From the NCBI GenBank assembly GCA_015499985.1, contig JAAAUF010000737.1, positions 1 to 21,042 on the forward strand: DNA of 21,042 nucleotides, given 5' to 3'. This document shows, one piece after another, positions 1 to 9,500 of this stretch (position 1 is its first letter; each line of letters starts with the position of its first letter). The notes beneath the pieces are model-generated. The model ran no database searches. It was not told where the DNA came from and was given only the letters and a program-made list of their open reading frames with translations. The stretch is from Haplosporangium gracile. Lineage: Eukaryota > Mortierellomycota > Mortierellomycetes > Mortierellales > Mortierellaceae. The translations under genes were made by a program, and so were the position numbers.

Positions 1-2664
1 TTGCTGAGGTCACCACCGCTGTCGCCTGCGGAGACCTCAGCAAGACTATTGACGTCGAGGCTCAAGGAGAGATTTCGGAGCTGAAGAAGACCGTTAACTC
101 GATGGTAGAACAACTTCGTACCTTCGCCGCCGAGGTCACACGTGTCGCCCGTGAGGTCGGCACTGAGGGTCGATTGGGAGGTCAAGCTGAAGTTGAAGAC
201 GTGGGTGGTACCTGGAAGGAGCTGACCGACAATGTCAACACCATGGCTGCCAACTTGACAACTCAGGTGCGAGATATTGCCGATGTTACCAATGCCGTCG
301 CCAAAGGTGATCTCACCAAGAAGATCACTGTCAACGTCAAGGGCGAGATTCTGGACCTGAAGAATACCATCAACTCCATGGTGGACCAGCTCTCCACATT
401 CGCCAATGAGGTCACCCGTGTCGCACGTGAGGTTGGAACTGAAGGAAAGCTTGGAGTGCAGGCTCAAGTCCGCGATGTTCGTGGGACTTGGAAGGAGATT
501 ACCTCGAATGTCAACACTATGGCCTCCAATTTGACAGCCCAGGTGCGTGCGTTTGCTTCCATCTCTACTGCTGCTACGGACGGAGACTTTACCCAGTTTA
601 TCACAGTCGAGGCTTCTGGAGAGATGGACTCTCTCAAGACCAAGATCAACCAAATGGTGTACAACCTGCGGGAGAGCATCCAAAAGAACACCGCGGCCCG
701 TGAAGCTGCTGAGTTGGCCAACCGGTCCAAATCGGAGTTCTTGGCTAACATGTCTCACGAGATTCGGTAAGTTGATTCATGTCTTGGTAGGACCTTGAGT
801 GTTTTGGTGTAAGTGTACTTGGCGGACCACATCGAGCTGACACTTCATTCTTTTTATTGTCATGCTAGCACCCCTATGAATGGTATTATCGGAATGACGA
901 GTTTGACGCTCGAGTCGGAGCTCACCCGTCAGCAACGCGAGAACTTGGTGATTGTCAGCAACCTCGCACACTCGCTTTTGACCATTATTGACGACATTCT
1001 CGATATTTCCAAGAGTAAGTGAACTTGAACGGTTGTCATTGCCTCGAAGGCTGGTGGGATGGACTGACGAATTAATATCCTGCGTCTCTTATTATTTGAT
1101 ATTTTTTAGTCGAGGCCGGAAAGATGACGATTGAGCAAGCGCCCTTCTCGCTCAGAACCCAAGCCTTTGGCGTCTTGAGGACTCTTGCGGTTAAGGCCCA
1201 TCAGAAGAAATTGGATCTCATCTACAATGTGCACAACGACTTCCCAGATCAGCTTGTCGGTGACCCTCTCAGACTTCGCCAGGTCATTACGAACCTTATC
1301 GGAAACGCCATTAAGTTCACGACCGAGGGAAGTGTCGTCCTTGACTGCGTGTGCAAGAACAAGACTGATGTCGGTGTCGAGCTCCAGTTCTGTGTTTCGG
1401 ACACTGGTATCGGCATCCAGAGCGACAAGATTGAGGTTGTTTTTGACACCTTCTGCCAGGCCGATGGTTCTACGACGCGCAAGTACGGTGGAACTGGTCT
1501 TGGTTTGTCGATCTCGAAGCGTCTGGTGACTTTAATGGGAGGAGACCTCTGGGTGAACAGTACCTTTGGAAAGGGTTCCCAATTCTTCTTTACGGTTCGA
1601 TTCAACACTGGTACCATGTCAGTGGACCAGATCAACCTCAAGACCAAGCCATACACTGGACGCCATATCCTCTACATGGGCACAATGCGCGACGATGCAA
1701 TTTCTCAGTCTGTGATGAGGACGTTGGACGAACTCCGCTTCAAGGCTACCCATGTCAATTCTCTGGAGCAAGCTGCCGCCCTGGTTCCCCATTCTGGATC
1801 TGTCACCGCTCAGGACAAGTCCATATTTGATGTGGTGATTGTTGACAACGTCAAGGACATTCGCAAGATCAAGGATATCGGAATGCTTCGATTCTTGCCC
1901 ATTGTGCTGCTGTCGATGACGACGCCCTACATCAGCATGAAGGTCTGCCAGGAGCTCGGCATTGCCAGTTACTTCAACCCGCCTGTGCAGCTGCCGGATC
2001 TGATGAATGCGCTTTTGCCAGCCTTCGAGTCCGCATCTGCTCTTCCTTCAGACGCCGAGCACGCTATTCCTCTACACATTCTGCTGGCAGAGGATAACGT
2101 TGTCAACCAGAAGCTGGCGGTCCGTATTCTGGAGAAGTTTGGCCACAAGGTGACGATCGTCTCGAACGGCAAGATGGCAGTCGAGTGCTACGACAACAAG
2201 CATTTTGATTTGATCCTGATGGATGTGCAGATGCCTATCATGGGAGGCTTTGAGGCCACCCAAGAGATCCGGAAACTGGAGCGATTGAAGGGCAAGGGCG
2301 ATCATCTTCCGATCATTGCCCTGACGGCCCACGCCATGATTGGCGACCGAGAGAAGTGTCTTGCCGCTGGCATGGTACGTATATATGTACCTATCTGTTG
2401 CCGCTCCTTGCCCAATTGCTGACTTGCTCCCAGTCACTTTGTGCTAACCATTTATTTACTCCTTTTGCAATCATGCATCTTTAGGACGAATATATTACCA
2501 AACCACTTCGTGTGAACGAGTTGATTGCTACGATCAACAAGTTCCCGCCCAAGAACTGTCCGGATCTCGCACAGCACGATCCGTACTACGATTACCCGCA
2601 CCAGCGACCGAGCTACAGCCCACCACATGATACCAGCGCCCACTTTTTGTTCAAGAAACCATGA
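1..2664 (+). CDS. NIK1: Group III hybrid histidine kinase (NIK1/OS-1 class), 5'-truncated
   Basis: This is a soluble sensor kinase of the type that feeds the fungal HOG osmostress pathway and mediates phenylpyrrole and dicarboximide fungicide sensitivity (known for the family). Exons that keep the frame are 1-766, 869-1014, 1110-2374 and 2485-2664; introns are GT-AG with CTGAC or CTAAC branch motifs. The reading frame is already open at base 3, so the N-terminus and further HAMP units lie upstream of the window. Visible in order: tandem HAMP units of 92 residues; an H-box [17 protein letters not shown], with the phospho-accepting His at 756-758 and an intron directly after the MSHEI-R codon; an N-box [18 protein letters not shown]; a G1 box DTGIGI; a G2 box [14 protein letters not shown]; a degenerate spacer; and a receiver domain with [10 protein letters not shown], the phospho-acceptor Asp at 2222-2224 in LMDVQMP, LTAHAM and ITKPL. 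A short Pro/Tyr-rich tail follows. The group III assignment is firm; the missing 5' end is a window effect. Confidence 0.95.
30..683 (+). repeat. Tandem HAMP-linker repeats, 276-bp period
   Basis: Three GD(L/F) motifs fall at 30, 306 and 582, exactly 276 nt (92 codons) apart. The segment [13 protein letters not shown](R/K)LG is repeated at 132 and 408, and NVNTMA(A/S)NLT also recurs. The nucleotide similarity between units is visible. The last unit diverges as it enters the signalling helix before the H-box. Poly-HAMP arrays of this kind define group III fungal histidine kinases. Confidence 0.9.
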
Positions 2665-2988
2665 GTCGGCTAGCGTTCCATTCTCTTTCATTTTAGTTTT
2701 AGTTTTTGTTTTCTTCCAATGTACTTTATTATTTCAATCCTTATACGTTTGTTGGAATGCAATTAGGCGTGTGCTTGAGAAGTCACGCCAATGAGGAAAT
2801 GTGAAAAGGGCCAAGAGCAAACGAGTCCAAAGAGCTCACTTTTGTTTTCGAACCACCATTGGAAGTTTGGAACAACCCCACACTCCAGCAACACCAAACG
2901 CATACTGACAGGAACAACAGCAACAACAACTACAGCAACAACAACAACAACAAAAGCCCAACACAGACACAGAAACTCACACTTCCCC
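2665..2988 (+). other. Intergenic region and probable 5' leader
   Basis: This stretch holds the 3' end of the kinase transcript and the promoter/leader of the next gene. Bases 2680-2750 are T-rich, including TTTTAGTTTTAGTTTTTGTTT. A purine/CAA-rich stretch follows up to a CCCCATGG start context at 2989. An in-frame ATG at 2791 would leave only 126 nt from the kinase stop for both polyadenylation and promoter, so I treat 2791-2988 as leader. I see no structural RNA here. Confidence 0.5.
2906..2954 (+). repeat. CAA-rich trinucleotide tract
   Basis: An imperfect (CAA)n/(ACA)n run, interrupted by CAG and CTA. Unstructured CAA-rich leaders are common in fungal 5' untranslated regions. If it were translated from the 2791 ATG it would give a Thr-rich stretch. 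Confidence 0.75.
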
Positions 2989-5668
2989 ATGGGCATATCT
3001 ATCGATACCCAGGAGGGTGGGCCTATCGAGGGCATCTTTGGCAGCCAGGTCGAACAGCGACTCGCTCATCACATCGGCCACGACGATGACGATTTTGGCC
3101 ATGCAGGGCGACCAAGCGAGAGCAACAGAGACATTAACAACAACAGCATTCAATGCAACACCGACTTCGGCAGAGGACTCAGTCCATCCCCTTACAAACT
3201 CACCGCGCCATCGCCACGACCGCCCGGAAGCAAGAGCTGGCTGAGACTTCCCTGGAAACCATGGAGCCACGAATCACCTTCCATGCCCCACGCCCATCGA
3301 CCCATCCCTAGTCCCCATCCGAAACATACCTCTTCCTGGTGGAGGCCTACAGAGTTCTACGACCGCCTGCCTCTAGGCATGTCGCCCAATCGAGCAACAG
3401 GGGGAGGAAGCTCAGGATACATAGCAGAACTTGTCGCGGTAGTCGTCAGCGGCAAGAGACGGAAAGGCTGGTTCCTAGGTCTCATCTTGATATCATTGGC
3501 ACTGACGATCTTGTCTGGTGGGTACCTCATGAACCAGTTCCAGCATCACAAGGATATTACTCCACCAGTTGTATCGGTGTCGAACGGAGAGGAGAGCAGC
3601 AGCAGCAGCCATGACCATCAGCCTAATACTCCGATCATCGATCTTGAGCAGGATTCGGGACCACGCAAAGACAGAAATCGGAGCAAAAAGCCACATGGAC
3701 CAGCAAAGACGAAGCCAACCAAGCCTGCCGACACTACGACTACTGGAGGCAATCATCCACAGGACGCGGGCTCCTCTTCGCTCAGGATCTGTAATCTGCA
3801 GGATGTTGCCAAGGGTCAATGGGTGTTTTCGCAGGCTGCAAGCACACATTTCGCGGCCCCAAGAGCTAATCAGGACTTGTCGTGGACTGGATACGGCCCC
3901 TTTGGGTGTAGGTCAACCATCTGGAACGAACGGTATCTTTTGACACCCGCGGTCGTTCCAGAGTCCGAGTCGTCGGCTGCGACCTCCAGTCCTCATCTAT
4001 CCAAGGACTGGGTATATGCCAACCACCTACAACAGTACCACTGGCTGATAGAAAATTCTAGCCCAAAGCATAATCAGAAGGCGCACCGGGGTCAGCAGCA
4101 AGAGCCCAAGTGCCAACAGCCGGATATGGACCTGGCAGACTTTGTGGAGGTGTTGAAGAGGTCCCCTCTGGTCATGATTGGCGATAAGTTTTTGGAACAG
4201 GAATTTTTGACACTGGAGTGCATGCTCATGGGGATGCAACAGCAGTTGTTGATCCACTACCGGGCGGAGGACGATAAGAACCGTGGCTCACAGGCGGAAC
4301 TCGAGGCGCTAGACTACTGGATCGATTCGGAAAAACCTGCTGTTACCGAACTCAAGGTTGCGTCGGGAGAGAAGCTGTCGTCACCCGAGTCGCCTTCAGG
4401 TGGCTCAGCTGAAGCACTCAAGAGTCGATCTATGGTATACAGGAAAGCCAAGCCGGGACAGATGAAGCTGATTGAGCGGCAATCGAACCTCACGCTGATT
4501 ACGTTCATTCGTTCAGACGTTCTCTGGGACACCGGGATGTTGACGGAAACAGCAACCAAGCATGCGTTGAAGTCGGTGGAGGAGCTAGCCACGCTGGACG
4601 CAGGCGGACTACACCCTGACTGTAAACTCGCAGGATTGACGTTAATGTGCGAGCCGGCTGGTATTGATCGACATGACAGCGAGTCCAGAGGAACTGACTC
4701 TACACAACCAACGCAACAGTCCGCGTCGCGATGGTGGAAGTGGCTAGTAGGGTCGGAGGAGACCTATTTGGATGGCTTGTCGAGACACAACGTTGCAGAG
4801 TCTACTGACGAAGAAATGTCTACTGGGTCCGATCTGGACCACGATATGATCAACCTGGAGTGGGTTGATACCCTCAAGGATATTGTAGAAGAATCGGCAA
4901 AACTGCATCAGAGGAGGAAATGGGGTGCTCCAGAGGTTGAGAGGAAGCCTATGGTATTAGTCAGCAACGGTCAGTTTTGGGAATACGATCCACGAGATGC
5001 CGTCCGATTTGATCTGCAGAGTGGCGATCGAAAGTTGTCCAAGGTCGAACAGGACAAGATTAAGGAGAGCCAGGACAGGCGGAGAAGTATGCTGAGACAG
5101 CGGTATACAATCGTTTTAACTAATATGCTGGACTACATTAAGACCACATATCCAGATCTGCGAGTCATGGTGCAGACGAGCGTGAAGAGGAGTCCTTGCG
5201 AGTCTCTTGCTGTCAGTACGGACGATAAGGCTCTGTGGAAGCTGAAGAATCAAGAAGCTGCCCTTCTGAATGCACTGACTAAGGTATGCTTGCTTCTGGC
5301 CTATTAAGTCTCTCTGACTGCCGCACAAAATTAAGCTTCTCTTTTGACTCTCTTTTTTTTTTTTTTTTTTGTCTTCGCTTGTATCGATCATAGACAGTGG
5401 TGGCAAGGATGCAGGACCCACTCTACTCGTTCTTGGACACAACCTTCCTACGAATCTTCAAAGACTCGACCCCCAATAAGCGCCACTGCCGCAGCTTTAT
5501 GATGCCAGGTATGAGCTTTGTCTTTCCTCAGTCTAAGATTTAAAGGAATTGTCACACGGATTGCTATTGCCATCAATATTGAAAAAGCTTGTTTTTTTGA
5601 ATATCATAGGTCCTCTTGATACCCTTGTGAAATTTCTCTATGGCGAGCTCTACCGCTTAGACCTTTAA
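2989..5668 (+). CDS. Type II membrane protein of the PC-esterase (Pmr5/Cas1p, TBL-like) family, probably catalytically dead
   Basis: Exons are 2989-5283, 5394-5508 and 5610-5668, giving 822 residues. An in-frame upstream ATG at 2791 would add 66 Thr/Lys-rich residues; 2989 is preferred for its CCCCATGG context and gene spacing. The order is: a disordered basic N-terminus of about 150 residues; one membrane segment near residues 160-182 (GWFLGLILISLALTIL); a Ser/Lys-rich stem; then a lumenal domain. Domain landmarks match the family: C...GQWV after the stem, MIGDKFLEQEFLTLECML where members have GDS...SL.C, VLVSNGQFWE where members have an N-T-G-H-W block, and a C-terminal HCRSFMMPGPLDTL where members have DC.HWCLPG..D.W. 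Active members transfer or remove O-acetyl groups on glycans in the secretory pathway. Here the nucleophile Ser is Lys400, and the Asp and His positions read His796 and Ser799, so catalysis by the usual triad is unlikely. Family assignment is by motif, from memory. Confidence 0.75.
5353..5370 (+). repeat. T18 homopolymer in an intron
   Basis: Eighteen consecutive T lie in the intron 5284-5393, between a CTGAC branch-like motif near 5315 and the TAG acceptor at 5391-5393. It serves as an extreme polypyrimidine tract. Its exact length may be unreliable in the assembly. Confidence 0.8.
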
Positions 5669-5849
5669 TTCTTTAATACACCACGACTCGCCTTACCCTC
5701 TGTGTGAATAGCCCTTTCGAACTTTATGTTTCGCAACGGTGGCGCCAAAGGAGGAGAAGAGACAAGCTGTTGTTATATTTGATTATTTTGTTTTGGTCAG
5801 CAGTTCACAACAGCATCCCTTCCCCTCGGAGAATGATAAAGACCATGAC

Positions 5850-5870
5850 AAAAAAAAAGGGGGGGGGGGG
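5850..5870 (+). repeat. A9-G12 homopurine tract
   Basis: Nine A are followed directly by twelve G, then TGGGATGG. The G run plus the following GGG and GG could form an intermolecular or imperfect G-quadruplex. It lies about 180 nt past the stop of the upstream gene, close to the candidate AATAAA. Confidence 0.85.
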
Positions 5871-6205
5871 TGGGATGGATCGTGCAGGACGGGTTAGAAA
5901 AGGAGGGACATGGCCAAAATAAAATACAGAAGTGGACGAGTGGGTCACACACAGGCAAGTGGGATCTGAACAAAGGCATGATGAGGGAAGGAGGGTACAT
6001 CAGGTGAACGATCTCTTTATCCCTGTTCTTGCTCCTGAGGGCTGAATGCTGCTGTTACTCTTCTTCTAGTTAAAGCAAAGAACAGTGGATACGTAAAAAT
6101 GCCTATTTGTTATTGTTTTTTGCTTTGGACGCAGCTTACTTTTTTTTTGTCTTTGTTTGGACCCCTATTTGATGGGGTGGTCATCATACTTTGGGCCCGT
6201 CGCCT

Positions 6206-6480
6206 CATCCGTCTTTCTTCTCTCTGCGCTCAGTCGTTTTTTTTTCTTTCTACTTCTTCCTTTCTTTACCCCTCTCCTTCTTGTATTCCTCGTCTTCTCA
6301 CACTTTCCTTCGCTTGCACACTGTTCCAACCTCCCTTTCTTCGCCTTACTCTCCCCTTTTCTCTCCTCCTCTCTCTTTGCCCTCACTGTTAGACCTCGCC
6401 TTATTATCTGGCATCCTTTTTTCCACAAACAACACTCAACACTTAATCCTCCACCCTTCCTTCCTGAACAAAAAGGCAAA
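6206..6480 (+). promoter_or_regulatory. Pyrimidine-rich promoter/leader of the 6512 gene
   Basis: The plus strand is overwhelmingly C and T over about 200 nt (6206-6405), then turns to an AAC/CAA-rich leader from about 6425 to the start codon. CT-rich blocks just upstream of an A-rich leader are typical of fungal core promoters. The start codon has A at -3 and G at +4. I could not assign a TATA box. Confidence 0.45.
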
Positions 6481-6511
6481 CACAAAGTTTAACAAACCGC
6501 TTTCAAAAATA

Positions 6512-9500
6512 ATGGCCGCCTACGCGCCTACTCCGCCACATAGCAACACCGACACCAACACCAACACCAACGGAAGCAACGGCGGTGGTCGATCCAGAAC
6601 CAGGTTTCAGCCGTCGTCCCGTGTCCCTACTCCCCACCAGCCATTTTTCCATCAACACCACCAATCTTTTCCCTCCTCAACATCATCCTTTTCCATCCGA
6701 CACTCGACTTCGACCTCCAGTCTTCTCGGCCCCAACGATACGACTCGTATCTCGTTCTTACATAGCTCGTTCAACGGTCCCAGTAGCGCCAATAGCCATA
6801 CCTCATCGAATTACTATCACCCTCCTCATGGGCTTCCTTCTAGCTACGACCGTCGTTCCTTTCAGGGTTTGAATGGTGCTGGCAGTTATGGGGAACATCC
6901 AGTGTCGTTTGGAGCAGGAACGCGGAGTCTTCATGCTTCTGCTGCAGTCGCTGCAGGGGGACAGGCAGAGGGAAGAGCAACAATTGGAGGAACAGGGACA
7001 GGGGGATCGGGTAGGCCAAGGGCATCGACGACATATAGGGACATCTTGCACGATGCGACGTCTGACTTTAATTCACTGTACACCATCGACAATGCGACTC
7101 CTAATCTCGACGACCTTGCGGATGATGACGACGACGGCGTATCGTACTTTGGCACGGCAGGACAGGATTTCTTGCTCAAGAAGAAGCGTGCACAGCGGTC
7201 AAGAGTCCTGTACTGGATTGACTTGATTGCGCTGATCGTCTTTCTGACCCTGGCTGGGTTGGTGCCGCCTGGATCTGGAAGTGGCGAAGGTGGTGAGACA
7301 TCAGGATGGACATGGAATTGGGAAAGGATATCGTGGCCATTGACGGTGATGGCTATCATTCGTATCTTACTCATGGCCTTTACGGTCCGCTATAGTCATG
7401 GGAACTACAACACCACTGTCATCTTTACCTGCGTGGTGCGTTTTCTAATGACCCCCCCCTTCCCCCTTTTCTGTCTTATTGCTTGTCTTTTTTTTTTTCC
7501 AAGCAGTAACAAACGTCGTGTCGACCGAGAAAGTCTATTTGAGTGGTAGCAGTGACTAACAGGGGTCTATTTCCATCCTTTCACAAACATAACTGTGTAG
7601 CTGATGACCCTAGTGATGATGTTCCAGATTAATATGATCATCCAGCACCGCATCGAGCTCAGTACTGCCCTTATTGTCCAGTACACCGTCTCGGTCATCC
7701 TCACCCAATTCCATTGGATCTCTTATTCTGCCCACACACCCATGTCCGCCACCCTCTCCTATGCTTACGACCCACTCTTGCACGATAGCATTACTTTCTC
7801 GAGAGAATCCCGGTACCTCAATGGAAATGGCCACAGTGGTGCTGCTGCTGCTGGAGGAGGCATTGGCAACGGCGTCTATTCTCATTCTCGACCCACTGCG
7901 GCCTTGCGACGAGGGACATCTTATGGAACTATGAGCAATTCTCCGTTTGATGCTGTTCAGGAACTGGACGAGGAGCAGGCTGACGAGGAGGATGATGATC
8001 GGGATGTGTTTATCAAAGTCAATGTGGATCGCAAGCAGGCGGCGACTCGAATGGCTGTAGCAAGAGCCGATTCAGATACACCGGATGAAGAAAGAGTTGA
8101 GGATGAGGAGGAAGAACAAGATATGGCGACCTTGTTGGCCTTCCAAGAACAACGACGGCTCAAACCCTATGGCGCTACTACTACCACGACAACTCCATCA
8201 CCTTCGTCGGCCATACCCGCACGGACTGGCTTGTCTCCACAGACAATTCTCAGCAGCGACTCTGGAACTCCGATCAAGTCTCCGCTCTCATGGGCTTTTC
8301 GAGGAACACACGACGCAGCATCGGCGACATCTTCGTATAGTGTACGGATGGCGGCGGCTGGAGGTTCAGGAGCGGCTGCTGTTGTTGGTGGAGGAGCAGC
8401 AGGGGGATTGACAGTTGGATATGGAGTGCCCAGGAGGCGACCTTTTAAGACTGGTCGGGATCTTAATGGAACTGGACGCAGGACGTGGACTGGAGGGCAC
8501 AGTATTATTTATTCTGGAATTTTTGTGGATGACGATTCGGACGACAACAACGATGATGAAGCAGATGGAGGCAATAATGGAGGTGACGGTACTAAGACGA
8601 ATGACCTTGTTGGAGCCAGCGATGTTGAGAGAGAGGATGTTGACGTGTACGAAAAGCTGGGGGAGGAGGTAGAAGAAGGTGAGGGCGAGAGGAATCAAAA
8701 TGAGGACGGTGGCAAAGATGTGGCTGTTGCAGTGGATTATTCGCAAGAGCAGCTAACGTTTGACGACACTATCAAAGCAGAAATCGACAGCACTAATAAC
8801 ACAGAAGCTGAGACTGGAGTCAGTGTCGACGTGGACAAGGTTGCAGGAGTCGAACAGGATGGCGATGAGGTGAAGGTCGAGGTTGGATCTGGTGCAATAG
8901 TAAAAGTCGGTATCACAGAGACAACCAAGCGTGCTACGGCACGGGAAACCAAGACTGTGCATCGGCAGGGGTTGAAGATTACCGGACCTGGTCATTCGGA
9001 GGATGGCTCAGTTATCGGTGACTTGGTAAACGTGGATGGACAGCTTTTTGTAGGGGAGGTGGTTGTTGATGGCGGCACGGATTTGTTGAGTACGTCTCAG
9101 GAGAGTGTGGTGGATGGTGTGATGAAGCCACGTCTTCATCCTCATTTTGAGATACCCTTGCCACCAGGAGACAATCCAGAGAATGCAACGGCGACTGATA
9201 GACCACACCAAGGTAGGTCGGCATAAAAAAACAACCGTCATAACTTAGTCCCGACTATGCTAGGAGTCATGTCTTCTCTAACTTGGTCATTCATTTTCTT
9301 TGTAACTCCAATAGAACTCAAGTCATGTGGCGATGGACCTCACGGAGACTATTTACCCGAAGGGCGTCATCAGGATCTGTCAACCCTCCGCTTTAACATC
9401 TCTTCACGCAAAGACATCACGGCTGTGATATGCGACGACGAGGACTGTGAGGAACACCCATACCAGGAGGGCCCCGCTGCCGAGTTGGAAGCCGCTACGG

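Larger units (their letters stand above)
5669..6511 (+). other. Intergenic region, 843 nt, without a supported gene
   Basis: Downstream of the esterase-like gene, a candidate polyadenylation signal AATAAA sits at 5918-5923. The second half is pyrimidine-rich and leads to the ATG at 6512, so it probably contains the promoter and 5' leader of the next gene. Open frames in this region start only at non-ATG codons or are low-complexity Phe/Leu/Ser strings from the CT tract, and none looks like a protein. Confidence 0.65.

Noticed and set aside
5704..5922. 72-residue open frame downstream of the esterase-like gene
   Set aside because: It begins at a non-ATG codon, runs through the A9-G12 tract and resembles nothing; it fits an untranslated region better.
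6099..6492. Open frames of 97-111 residues in the intergenic CT-rich tract, and a frame from 6191 running into the 6512 gene
   Set aside because: Their translations are Phe/Leu/Ser/Pro strings from the pyrimidine tract. The 6191 extension begins at TTG and not ATG, so it reads leader sequence.
9213..9226. TAA at 9224-9226 as the end of a separate 6512-9226 gene
   Set aside because: A well-formed intron 9213-9314 (GTAGGT donor, CTAAC branch motif, CAATAG acceptor) removes it and keeps the phase, and the downstream frame stays open for 3 kb. It is kept only as a weak alternative.
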